Shown in pieces: positions 1 through 6,437 of a DNA stretch of 14,425 nt. How positions within the stretch are numbered: the first letter of the stretch is position 1; every line of letters starts with the position of its first letter. The DNA is taken from positions 12,874 through 27,298 of the forward strand of contig DLAR01000061.1 in NCBI GenBank assembly GCA_002494015.1, written 5' to 3'. The notes beneath the pieces are model-generated. The model made no database searches. It was not told where the DNA came from and was given only the letters and a program-made list of their open reading frames with translations. Both the position numbers and the translations under genes were made by a program. Origin of the DNA: Porphyromonadaceae bacterium UBA7042 (lineage in GTDB: Bacteria > Bacteroidota > Bacteroidia > Bacteroidales > Muribaculaceae).

Positions 1-22
1 ATAAAAACCTTCTGTTGTCTTG

Positions 23-47
23 ATACGGGGGATTGCGCTCCCCCTAT
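23..47 (-). terminator. possible groEL terminator hairpin
   Basis: A GC-rich inverted repeat lies 20-44 bases past the groEL stop codon. GGGGGA (27-32) pairs with TCCCCC (39-44), and ATA/TAT outside it extends the stem around a bulged C at 26. The loop is six bases. There is no T-run directly after the stem on the minus strand; the nearest T-rich stretch (bases 3-7) comes about 15 nt later. It is therefore either a weak terminator or a 3'-end stabilising hairpin. Confidence 0.3.
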
Positions 48-66
48 TTCGCGGTCAGAATCCGGC

Positions 67-1707
67 TTACATCATTCCGCCCATGCCGCCCATGCCGGGA
101 GCGGGCATCGCGGGAGCGGGATTTTCTTCCTTCTTCTCGGCGATGACACACTCGGTGGTGAGGAACATTCCGGCGATAGACGCAGCGTTTTCGAGAGCCA
201 CGCGGGTAACCTTGGCAGGGTCAATCACACCGGCAGCCAAGAGGTTCTCATAGTTGCCGGTGCGGGCATTGTAACCGAAATCAGCCTCGCCGTCCTTAAC
301 TTTCTGAACAACCACCGCGCCCTCGTCGTCACCGGCGTTGGCGACAATCTGGCGGAGGGGTTCCTCGATAGCGCGGAGAATGATGTGGATACCGGTGGTC
401 TCGTCCTCGTTGGCTCCCTTGACATTTTCAAGGAGCTTGACGCAACGGATGTAGGCGACACCGCCGCCGGGAACGATACCTTCGGCTATAGCGGCGCGGG
501 TTGCGCTGAGGGCGTCGTCGACACGGTCTTTTTTCTCTTTCATCTCAACCTCGCTGGGAGCACCGATGTGGAGAACGGCTACACCGCCTGCGAGCTTGGC
601 GAGACGTTCCTGAAGTTTCTCTCGGTCATAGTCGCTTGTGGTCTGCTCGATCTGGGCCTTGATCTGGGCCACGCGGGCAGCGATAGCGTCCTTGTCGCCG
701 GCACCGTTGACGATAGTGGTGTTCTCCTTGTTGACATCAACTTTTTCGGCACGGCCGAGCAGGTCGATGGTTGCACCTTCGAGCTTCATACCCTTTTCTT
801 CGGAGATTACCACGCCGCCGGTCAGGGTAGCGATGTCTTCAAGCATTTCCTTGCGGCGGTCACCGAATCCGGGAGCCTTGACAGCGCACACCTTGAGAGA
901 GCCGCGCAGACGGTTCACGACGAGGGTTGCGAGAGCTTCCTGATCGACATCCTCGGCAATGATGAGCAACGGACGGCCGCTTTGGGCGGTTGCTTCAAGA
1001 ACGGGAAGCATGTCCTTGAGGTTGGAAATCTTCTTGTCGTAGATGAGGATGAAGGGGGATTCCATCTCACATTCCATCTTCTCGGTATTGGTGACGAAGT
1101 AGGGGGAGATATAACCGCGGTCAAACTGCATACCTTCCACAATATCAACGGTGGTCTCGGTACCCTTGGCCTCGTCGACGGTGATGACACCTTCTTTCTT
1201 TACCTTCTTCATAGCCTCGGCGATGAGTGCGCCGATAGCCTCGTCATTGTTGGCACTGATGCGGGCAACATCCTCGATTTTCTTGAAATCGTCACCCACT
1301 TCCTCGGCCTGAGCCTTGATGCCTTCTACAACGATAGCGACCGCGCGGTCGATACCGCGCTTGATGTCCATCGGGTTGGCACCGGCGGCAACATTCTTGA
1401 GACCCACGTTGATGATGGCCTGAGCGAGGACGGTAGCAGTCGTTGTTCCGTCACCTGCGTCATCGCCGGTCTTGGAAGCAACTTCCTTGACAAGCTGGGC
1501 ACCCATGTTCTGGAAAGGATCTTCGAGCTCCACCTCGCGGGCGACTGACACGCCGTCCTTGGTGATGTGGGGAGCGCCGAATTTCTTTTCGATGATAACG
1601 TTGCGGCCTTTGGGACCGAGTGTGACCTTGACAGCGTCGGCAAGAGCGTCAACGCCTTTCTTCAGCTCCTCACGAGCCTTGATGTCAAATTTTATTTCTT
1701 TTGCCAT
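67..1707 (-). CDS. groL: 60-kDa chaperonin GroEL
   Basis: ATP-driven folding chamber of the cytoplasm, forming double heptameric rings capped by GroES. The 546-residue length is canonical. Visible family signatures: GPKGRN at 31-36 and GDGTTTATV from about 85, which form the nucleotide site with the catalytic-loop aspartate at 86 (Asp87 in E. coli); the RVDDAL segment with Asp398, needed for ATP hydrolysis; GIVPGGGVAY at about 410-419; and a flexible Gly/Met tail ending GGMGGMM. The apical substrate-binding region (about 190-370) is intact. The start at 1707 gives the usual MAKEIKFD N-terminus. It lies 45 bp downstream of groES on the same strand with no promoter seen between them, so the two should be cotranscribed. 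Nothing is truncated or substituted. Identification is essentially certain. Confidence 0.99.
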   Translation of the reverse strand: MAKEIKFDIKAREELKKGVDALADAVKVTLGPKGRNVIIEKKFGAPHITKDGVSVAREVELEDPFQNMGAQLVKEVASKTGDDAGDGTTTATVLAQAIINVGLKNVAAGANPMDIKRGIDRAVAIVVEGIKAQAEEVGDDFKKIEDVARISANNDEAIGALIAEAMKKVKKEGVITVDEAKGTETTVDIVEGMQFDRGYISPYFVTNTEKMECEMESPFILIYDKKISNLKDMLPVLEATAQSGRPLLIIAEDVDQEALATLVVNRLRGSLKVCAVKAPGFGDRRKEMLEDIATLTGGVVISEEKGMKLEGATIDLLGRAEKVDVNKENTTIVNGAGDKDAIAARVAQIKAQIEQTTSDYDREKLQERLAKLAGGVAVLHIGAPSEVEMKEKKDRVDDALSATRAAIAEGIVPGGGVAYIRCVKLLENVKGANEDETTGIHIILRAIEEPLRQIVANAGDDEGAVVVQKVKDGEADFGYNARTGNYENLLAAGVIDPAKVTRVALENAASIAGMFLTTECVIAEKKEENPAPAMPAPGMGGMGGMM

Positions 1708-1752
1708 GATGATTACTATTTTTAAGCCTAATATATAATATGTATAGAAAGA

Positions 1753-2025
1753 TTAACCCACGATAGCGAGGATGTCGCTCTGACGCATGATGAGATATTT
1801 CTCGCCTTCGATTTCAATTTCAGTCCCGGCATACTTGCCATAGAGAACTGTATCGCCTTCCTTTACTACCATTTCCTCATCCTTGGTACCGTTGCCGGTG
1901 GCAAGAACAGTGCCCTTGAGAGGTTTTTCTTTTGCCGAATCAGGAATGATGATACCTGCCATAGTCACTTCTTCAGCAGGAGTAGGATTGACCAGAACGC
2001 GGTCAGCCAGTGGTTTAATGTTCAT
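1753..2025 (-). CDS. groS: 10-kDa co-chaperonin GroES
   Basis: Heptameric lid that binds the apical domains of GroEL and closes the folding cage. It has 90 residues, close to the family norm of about 95. The N-terminus MNIKPLADRVLV is typical. The mobile loop (about 16-33) contains the hydrophobic tripeptide Ile25-Ile26-Ile27 followed by Pro28, which docks onto GroEL. The C-terminal part shows the usual GDTVLYGKYAGTEI strand region. It is the first gene of the groES-groEL operon. The 142-bp gap upstream, to the end of the plsC-like gene, carries the candidate control region described separately. No CIRCE element (TTAGCACTC-N9-GAGTGCTAA) is present, so HrcA control is unlikely. Confidence 0.98.
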   Translation of the reverse strand: MNIKPLADRVLVNPTPAEEVTMAGIIIPDSAKEKPLKGTVLATGNGTKDEEMVVKEGDTVLYGKYAGTEIEIEGEKYLIMRQSDILAIVG

Positions 2026-2070
2026 AACTTTATATTTTATGTATTATATGATATATTTTAATTTTCTATC

Positions 2071-2131
2071 TGACAACATAACATATTTCGTGCCAAACCC
2101 CCATTGTGTCATGCCGACTGACAAAATGACA
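2071..2131 (-). promoter_or_regulatory. groES upstream control region (sigma-54-like element plus TGACA repeats)
   Basis: On the minus strand, TTGGCACG-N4-ATGTT occupies 2096-2080. The GG and the following GT are 10 bases apart, as in the sigma-54 -24/-12 consensus YTGGCACG-N4-TTGCW; the -12 half deviates at two positions. Predicted transcription would start near 2070, leaving an untranslated leader of about 45 nt. Further upstream are two TGTCA pentamers separated by TTT (2131-2119 on the minus strand). An inverted copy lies at 2107-2111 and another pentamer at 2071-2075. The pattern is visible in the sequence. Its role as an activator site plus sigma-54 promoter is inference. No good TAnnTTTG element is seen here. 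Confidence 0.4.
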
Positions 2132-2167
2132 ACCGGCCGACATTCTACCTTATAACAATTGGCTTTA

Positions 2168-2893
2168 TTATTTGTTCTTTTCAGGGAGAGAGGAGGCTAT
2201 AGCGTCACGCGACTCCTCCATCAGGGCTGACAGGTCGTGGCCGTCGGCACCGGGATGAATCGGCTTGTGGATTGTCAGCCTTATGCGTCCCGGCACGGGC
2301 AGTTTTTTAAAACGCGGCATAACGTCAAACGCCCCGTCAATGGTGACAGGCACTACCGGCAGCCCGAACTCGACCGCCAGACGGAACGCCCCGCGCTTGA
2401 ACGGGCGCATCTTGCCGTCCCATGTGCGCGCTCCTTCGGGAAACACCACGAGCGACATGCCTCCGCTCAACTGACGCTCGGCATTCTGCATCGTGCGGCG
2501 AGTGGCACTCGCCGACGAATTGTCGACAAATATCTGCCCCGACCACGCGCACGCCCACCCGACAAACGGAATCTTACGCAGGCTTTGCTTCATCATCCAC
2601 CGAAAATTGTGCCCGATATATCCGTAAATCGAGAATATATCATAGGCACCCTGATGATTGGCAACAAAAACATAGGATGTAGCCGAATCAATATTCTCGT
2701 GCCCGCTGACAGTCACCCTGACAAAGGCAAGCCAGCAAAATATCCGGGCCCACAACACTTCGGGATAATACCCCCAAGTGCGCCCCAAACCACACACACA
2801 ACCTATCACGGTAATCACTGCCGTCAAAATGGTGAAAACCACAATCAACGGACACATAATAAAAATCTGATACAGTCGGTAAAGATAAATCAT
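2168..2893 (-). CDS. PlsC-family 1-acyl-sn-glycerol-3-phosphate acyltransferase
   Basis: Predicted inner-membrane enzyme that acylates lysophosphatidic acid to phosphatidic acid in phospholipid synthesis. It has 241 residues, normal for the family. A hydrophobic membrane segment spans about 11-35. The acyltransferase motifs are complete: motif I NHQGAYD (His80 and Asp85 form the HX4D catalytic pair), a motif II-like region around 117-125, motif III FPEGAR (151-156, substrate phosphate binding) and motif IV VPVTI (181-185). It is divergent from the HU gene, with 226 bp between the start codons, and ends 142 bp before groES. A TAATTTTG -7-like element lies upstream. The fold and chemistry are secure. 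Acyl donor and exact acceptor cannot be read from sequence, since the family also includes ornithine-lipid and other O-acyltransferases. Confidence 0.9.
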   Translation of the reverse strand: MIYLYRLYQIFIMCPLIVVFTILTAVITVIGCVCGLGRTWGYYPEVLWARIFCWLAFVRVTVSGHENIDSATSYVFVANHQGAYDIFSIYGYIGHNFRWMMKQSLRKIPFVGWACAWSGQIFVDNSSASATRRTMQNAERQLSGGMSLVVFPEGARTWDGKMRPFKRGAFRLAVEFGLPVVPVTIDGAFDVMPRFKKLPVPGRIRLTIHKPIHPGADGHDLSALMEESRDAIASSLPEKNK

Positions 2894-2944
2894 CGCTCTT
2901 TAAACCGAATTACGGGACTACTTCTTAAAACCGCATCGGCGGCA

Positions 2945-2952
2945 CAAAATTA
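2945..2952 (-). promoter_or_regulatory. -7 element upstream of the plsC-like gene
   Basis: On the minus strand 2952-2945 reads TAATTTTG, a full match to the Bacteroidetes -7 pattern TAnnTTTG, about 50 bp before the acyltransferase start. The nearest upstream TTG leaves a 16-bp spacer, shorter than the usual 19-21, so the -33 half is not convincing. Confidence 0.45.
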
Positions 2953-2964
2953 GCTAAAAATCCG

Positions 2965-2984
2965 GTGCCAATGACCGATGGCAC
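2965..2984. repeat. GTGCCA-N8-TGGCAC inverted repeat, possible operator
   Basis: A perfect 6-bp inverted repeat (2965-2970 and 2979-2984) with an 8-base spacer lies between the divergent plsC-like and HU genes, just upstream of the plsC -7 element. Symmetry and position would suit a dimeric regulator. No protein can be assigned, and the repeat is short enough to be chance. Confidence 0.3.
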
Positions 2985-3070
2985 AACTATTTTTGAAGTA
3001 AAAACAACATTTTTTCACCATTAATCGAATTTTATTTAACCCAATTAGCCGATTATTCATTTTTTAATCT

Positions 3071-3078
3071 TATATTTG
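3071..3078 (+). promoter_or_regulatory. HU gene promoter -7 element
   Basis: TATATTTG at 3071-3078 fully matches TAnnTTTG. It lies 41 bp before the ATG at 3120, giving an expected leader of about 30-35 nt. The -33 region around 3048-3052 has no TTG. The element decides the gene start, because an in-frame GTG at 3078 falls inside it and so would not be transcribed. Confidence 0.65.
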
Positions 3079-3119
3079 TGCCAAACAATATCACAAATCT
3101 AATTAAATTTCATGCTCTT

Positions 3120-3392
3120 ATGAACAAGACTGAGTTAATCAATGCAATTGCAGAAAAAGCCTCTCTTACCAAAGTTGATGCTAAAAACGCCCTCGAAGCC
3201 GCTCTCGACGCTATAACCGAGGCTCTTGCCAAGGACGACAAAGTAACCCTTATCGGTTTCGGCACATTCGGTGTTACCGAAAAGCCCGCCCGTACAGGCA
3301 TCAATCCCCGCACCAAGGAAAAGATTGAAATCCCCGCACGCAAGACTGTAAAATTCAAAGCCGGCGCCGAACTCGCCGACAAAGTAAAATAA
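3120..3392 (+). CDS. HU-family DNA-binding protein
   Basis: Small histone-like nucleoid protein that binds and bends DNA as a dimer. It has 90 residues, exactly the usual HU length. It begins MNKTELINAIAEKA, the classical HU alpha-1 start. GFGTF (46-50) is the conserved beta turn, and the arm segment TGINPRT (59-65) carries Asn62 and Pro63, the intercalating proline. The basic tail region ARKTVKFKAG follows. The ATG at 3120 is preferred over an in-frame GTG at 3078, because that GTG lies within the -7 promoter element and would add 14 non-HU residues. Monocistronic: it has its own promoter element and a strong terminator 24 bp after the stop. It could be called HU or an HU/IHF-family member; the arm sequence favours HU. 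Confidence 0.96.
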   Translation: MNKTELINAIAEKASLTKVDAKNALEAALDAITEALAKDDKVTLIGFGTFGVTEKPARTGINPRTKEKIEIPARKTVKFKAGAELADKVK

Positions 3393-3415
3393 ATTTAATC
3401 AATTTTACGGCATCA

Positions 3416-3460
3416 CAGCCTCTGATTATGCCTCAACCGGCAATTAGAGGCTGTTTTTTT
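3416..3460 (+). terminator. rho-independent terminator of the HU gene
   Basis: CAGCCTCTGATT (3416-3427) pairs with AATTAGAGGCTG (3442-3453) over 12 bp with one G-T wobble. The loop is 14 bases and seven T residues follow directly (3454-3460). Confidence 0.9.
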
Positions 3461-3470
3461 ATATAATTTC

Positions 3471-3501
3471 TTGACCGTGCCGATTATTTTGCATATCTTT
3501 G
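3471..3501 (+). promoter_or_regulatory. promoter of the T9SS-cargo gene
   Basis: TTG at 3471-3473, a 20-bp spacer and TATCTTTG at 3494-3501 match both halves of the Bacteroidetes sigma-70 promoter (TTG-N19-21-TAnnTTTG). The ATG follows 30 bp after the -7 element, so the leader should be only about 23-25 nt. Confidence 0.8.
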
Positions 3502-3531
3502 TGCAAGATTTTAACCAAAAAGCACAGCTAA

Positions 3532-5280
3532 ATGAACAAATTTTCTACCACAACATTAACATTTGCCACATTATTATGCTCATCACTGACAGTTGTTGCC
3601 GCCGACGGATATGTCCCGGAACAGATACGCAACCAGTCGGCAACCTATAACGAAACCGCCAACACTGTCACCATCACGGGCAAGACACCCACTCAGACCG
3701 AATATGACTGGGACGACTGGGATGAACCGCAGAAAGACCTCCCCTACATCTCTTATATCCTCATCGAGCGGCATGAACAGAACACCGCGTGGACCGATGA
3801 TGCCGAAGTGGGACGCATCGAAAACCCCGCCCTCGGCGAGATGTTCACTTTTACCGACACAAGCGTAACGCGCGACGTAAAATATGACTACCGTCTGACA
3901 TGCTTTGTCGACGGAACCCAAAGCCAATATGCGGCATTTGCCAACGTCTATACCGGCATCATTCCCGGCGAGCCTGTTGAGTTTTCCGCATCGGTGGCTG
4001 ACCACGAGAGCAACGTAATCACCTTTACAATCACCGCGCCCGAGACTTCGGCGGCAGGCAACCCCATTACCGGGACTGTCAGTCTCGACATAATGCAGTA
4101 TATCAACTATAACGAGAACCTTCTCCACACCATTGAAAATGCCGAACCGGGAAAGACCTACACTTGGCAGCACACCGACCTTGACATGAACCGAGCCTAT
4201 CACTACCGAGGCTACGCCCGCATCGGGAAGGCCGGAAAAAGCCTTGGAGCCGAGGCCGACTGCTATACCGGCCTTGACATCCCGGGACAGCCGTTAAACC
4301 TTGTCGTCACCACCGGCGAGGAAAACGCGACCATTACATGGCAGCAGCCGGCCAAAGGGGTCAGCGGCGGCAACTACAACCCTGCGGCCACGACCTATAC
4401 CATCACCCGCACCTATAACGACGGCACCAAGGAAACAGCAGCAAGAAATGTGACCGGGACCCAATATGTCGACAATCCCGGATTTGACGAGGCTTGCACC
4501 GTGGCCTACTCGGTCGTTGCAATCAATTCAGCCGGAACAGGCCACAAAGAGGCCGTTCACGCCCCTGTCAGCTTTGGCCGCCCCGCAAGCCTGCCGTTTG
4601 CCGAGTCATTCGCCTCTGAAAAGATGGATCACAAAGGCTGGACTCTCGCCACGACACAGGATGACCCCTATTACACCTACGACGCATGGCACTTTGTAGA
4701 GGAAGGGAGCATGTACTACCTGCCTACCGACGAGACAATCTTCATCGCGCCCAGTGACAACGACGGCGGACTGGCCGCATGCTGGTTCTACGGCTATTGC
4801 AAGGACGGACAGACCGAAAGCCTCATCTCCCCGTCAATCGACGTTGCCGACGTTAATGACGTCGAGTTCACGTTCAACTACTTCGAGACCTGCGCCGAGG
4901 CATCCCACAATGTCGTCGAGGCATCAATCAGCCGCGACAACGGCCAATGGGAAAAACTTTTCACCTCCGAGGCTCCTGAAGAAGTCGACCCCGACTGGAA
5001 AGAGGTCAGACTCCCCGTGTCGCTCGACGGAAAGGCATCGACAATCCGTGTGCGCCTCGACGCAATCCGTTACTACGGCCCCATCACCAACGTGTTCTTT
5101 GACAACATCAAGGTCGCAGCGACCGACCAGTCGGCCATCCGCGACACATTAGCCGACGGCACTGACGATGCTCCCGCCACCTATTATAATATACAGGGCA
5201 TCCGCATCGACAACCCCACCGCCCCCGGCATCTACATCGTCAAAAAAGGCAACACCACCTCCAAAGTTCTTGTAAAGTAA
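3532..5280 (+). CDS. secreted FN3/jelly-roll protein with T9SS sorting tail
   Basis: Predicted exported protein of 582 residues; ligand or substrate unknown. Residues 1-24 form a Sec signal peptide with likely cleavage after VVAA. Three fibronectin-III-like beta units follow at about 27-142, 146-247 and 253-347; the last is the clearest, with ATITW and YSVVAINSAG strands. A jelly-roll domain of the choice-of-anchor-J/MAM type spans about 355-530, shown by the pattern LPFAESF ... GW ... LISPSIDV ... VFFDNIKV. The tail (about 550-582: YYNIQGIRID, PGIYIV, ending KVLVK) is a typical C-terminal sorting domain of the Bacteroidetes type IX secretion system, so the protein should cross the outer membrane and be attached or released. 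An Asp/Trp-rich run lies at about 57-69. No catalytic motif is recognised, which suggests an adhesin or scaffold rather than an enzyme. It is transcribed from its own strong promoter. Confidence 0.85.
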   Translation: MNKFSTTTLTFATLLCSSLTVVAADGYVPEQIRNQSATYNETANTVTITGKTPTQTEYDWDDWDEPQKDLPYISYILIERHEQNTAWTDDAEVGRIENPALGEMFTFTDTSVTRDVKYDYRLTCFVDGTQSQYAAFANVYTGIIPGEPVEFSASVADHESNVITFTITAPETSAAGNPITGTVSLDIMQYINYNENLLHTIENAEPGKTYTWQHTDLDMNRAYHYRGYARIGKAGKSLGAEADCYTGLDIPGQPLNLVVTTGEENATITWQQPAKGVSGGNYNPAATTYTITRTYNDGTKETAARNVTGTQYVDNPGFDEACTVAYSVVAINSAGTGHKEAVHAPVSFGRPASLPFAESFASEKMDHKGWTLATTQDDPYYTYDAWHFVEEGSMYYLPTDETIFIAPSDNDGGLAACWFYGYCKDGQTESLISPSIDVADVNDVEFTFNYFETCAEASHNVVEASISRDNGQWEKLFTSEAPEEVDPDWKEVRLPVSLDGKASTIRVRLDAIRYYGPITNVFFDNIKVAATDQSAIRDTLADGTDDAPATYYNIQGIRIDNPTAPGIYIVKKGNTTSKVLVK

Positions 5281-5313
5281 CTTGATTTCTACATATCTAA
5301 TCTAAAAACATTA

Positions 5314-5357
5314 TTGAGGGTGTATCTGAATCGCGATCAATACACCCTCAAATATTT
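5314..5357 (+). terminator. hairpin after the T9SS-cargo gene
   Basis: TTGAGGGTGTAT (5314-5325) and ATACACCCTCAA (5340-5351) form a perfect 12-bp stem 33 bp after the stop codon. The 14-base loop itself contains the palindrome ATCGCGAT. The following ATATTTT is only partly T-rich. Most likely a terminator. As it lies 30 bp upstream of the lipoprotein start, it could also be a leader hairpin of that gene. Confidence 0.55.
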
Positions 5358-5380
5358 TCAACCTAAAAAGCTCTCCACAC

Positions 5381-6100
5381 ATGAAACAGATTAAATCATT
5401 ACCCGCGATTCTTTTATCTCTGCTGTTATCAGCGGGATTGTCCTCTTGTGAGAAAGTCGATGATTTGGGATACAGCAACAAACACATCCTTGAGCTGAAA
5501 GCCAACGGAGAAGAACATATCTACCACCGCAATTTTGCCGCAAATAATCAATCACCCTACGACTTCTATTCCAATAGCTCGGCATTTATAGTACGTTTTA
5601 ATATCCAAAGTGGAATTCATCACACAGGAAAAGATACCTCGCCGCGACTCGGCGGGGTCATAGCGACCAATACTTTTCCTAAAATCGGGACTAAATACCC
5701 GTTGACCGTAATGCAGAGTCGGCCTCTTTCAGGGGATTTCACCGATGATGTCTGGAAACCGGGTGACAATGATTTCATGGGGATATACCTTGTCGACGAA
5801 TACCGGCTGCACCAAGACGAAGATAATTATAGTCCGTTCATATCGACTTCGATTTCCAATGCCTACATTATATTTGACGATATATTCGAAATGCCGGAGC
5901 CGGATAAACGCCACCAAAGAATACAGGCGAGGATTGAATTTGACGCACACATGGAGAGTGCTTTTTATCCCGAATCCCAAAAGCCATACACTGTGGAAAT
6001 TCGTGATGCAAGACTTTATTTGATGAATGATGTAGCAAAATACGATTTCGAAACCACCGTCAGCAAAAACTATTCGGCAGACTATCGTAATAGGGATTAA
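5381..6100 (+). CDS. lipoprotein of unknown function
   Basis: I do not recognise the family. The 239-residue product starts with a lipoprotein signal: charged MKQIK, a hydrophobic core LPAILLSLLLSAG, and a lipobox LSSC with Cys23 as the lipidation site. The residues after it, EKVDD, are acidic. That resembles the surface-export signal of Bacteroidetes lipoproteins, so exposure on the outer face of the outer membrane is plausible. The mature part looks like a beta-rich globular domain rich in aromatic and acidic residues, with no recognisable motif or further membrane segment. It starts 100 bp after the T9SS-cargo gene with a hairpin between and no promoter I can identify. Base composition is more AT-rich than its neighbours, hinting at a different history. 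The stop codon is only 4 bp from the left end of the MITE-like element. Confidence 0.75.
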   Translation: MKQIKSLPAILLSLLLSAGLSSCEKVDDLGYSNKHILELKANGEEHIYHRNFAANNQSPYDFYSNSSAFIVRFNIQSGIHHTGKDTSPRLGGVIATNTFPKIGTKYPLTVMQSRPLSGDFTDDVWKPGDNDFMGIYLVDEYRLHQDEDNYSPFISTSISNAYIIFDDIFEMPEPDKRHQRIQARIEFDAHMESAFYPESQKPYTVEIRDARLYLMNDVAKYDFETTVSKNYSADYRNRD

Positions 6101-6221
6101 AAAAGAGGGTCTTGCAAAACTCGATAATTGCGTCGGGATATTTAGTCGACAAACCTACATTTTGAGGTAGATATTGCGTCGGAATCGGTGTCTGAAAGTA
6201 GAGGCTTAATGTGGCGCAATA

Positions 6222-6239
6222 GCAATCTGACAAGATTGC
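6222..6239. repeat. hairpin inside the MITE-like element
   Basis: GCAATCT (6222-6228) and AGATTGC (6233-6239) form a perfect 7-bp stem with a GACA tetraloop. Confidence 0.7.
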
Positions 6240-6251
6240 ATCCTTGAATAG

Positions 6252-6279
6252 CCGTAGGTTGCGCAAGCGCAACCTACGG
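6252..6279. repeat. REP-like perfect palindromic hairpin
   Basis: CCGTAGGTTGCGC (6252-6264) and GCGCAACCTACGG (6267-6279) are perfect inverted copies separated by AA, giving a very stable stem of about 12-13 bp. No T-run follows, so it is not a classical terminator. Its form resembles repetitive extragenic palindromes; whether it recurs in the genome cannot be told from this window. Confidence 0.7.
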
Positions 6280-6295
6280 TAGATTAACGAGTTAA

Positions 6296-6361
6296 AAATA
6301 AAATCTGTAAAGATTTTTCTCACAATGCGACGTGATTGAAAAATCTTTACAAATTTTATTT
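6296..6361. terminator. 24-bp-arm hairpin, likely bidirectional terminator
   Basis: Two 24-base arms (6296-6319 and 6338-6361) are inverted copies with a single mismatch (C6305 opposite A6352). The loop can add a TCAC/GTGA pairing. Both outer flanks are T-rich when read outward (ATTTTATTTATT on plus, ATTTTATTTTTAA on minus). This fits termination of the lipoprotein gene on plus and of the efflux operon on minus. It lies wholly inside the MITE-like element, so the element may supply the terminator. Confidence 0.6.
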
Positions 6362-6437
6362 ATTGGATGATATGTTTCCGTGGGTTGCGGTTTTGCAACA
6401 CCCTCACGATTGTTTTTATAACAGATACAGTATCCTG

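Larger units (their letters stand above)
6105..6405. mobile_element. MITE-like element with terminal inverted repeats
   Basis: A 301-bp non-coding segment. Its ends are inverted copies: GAGGGTCTTGCAAAAC at 6105-6120, and GAGGGTGTTGCAAAAC read on the minus strand from 6405 to 6390, matching at 15 of 16 bases. Ends of this GAG...TTGCAAAA type resemble IS5/IS1182-group insertion sequences, so this may be an internally deleted derivative. That link is from memory of IS termini. Inside are a direct repeat ATTGCGTCGG (6127-6136 and 6173-6182) and three hairpins, listed separately. No transposase is encoded and no convincing ORF is present. Flanking bases (aaaa on the left, acga on the right) show no target-site duplication, so either insertion is old or the boundaries are off. 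It lies exactly between two convergent genes. Confidence 0.6.

Noticed and set aside
385..1548. 387-codon open frame on the plus strand, antisense to groEL
   Set aside because: It lies wholly inside groEL in the opposite strand and its translation has no recognisable family. Long antisense frames are common opposite GC-richer, codon-biased genes.
3078..3119. Upstream GTG start for the HU gene
   Set aside because: The GTG overlaps the -7 promoter element, and the added residues are not HU-like.
6060..6323. 87-codon minus-strand frame across the lipoprotein 3' end and the MITE-like element
   Set aside because: It spans two hairpins and the terminal repeat, overlaps the lipoprotein gene end, and shows no protein family. 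It is better explained as a chance frame within the element.
6101..6437. Considered as a small RNA or tRNA-containing intergenic region
   Set aside because: No cloverleaf and no promoter element were seen. The hairpins are accounted for by the inverted-repeat element.
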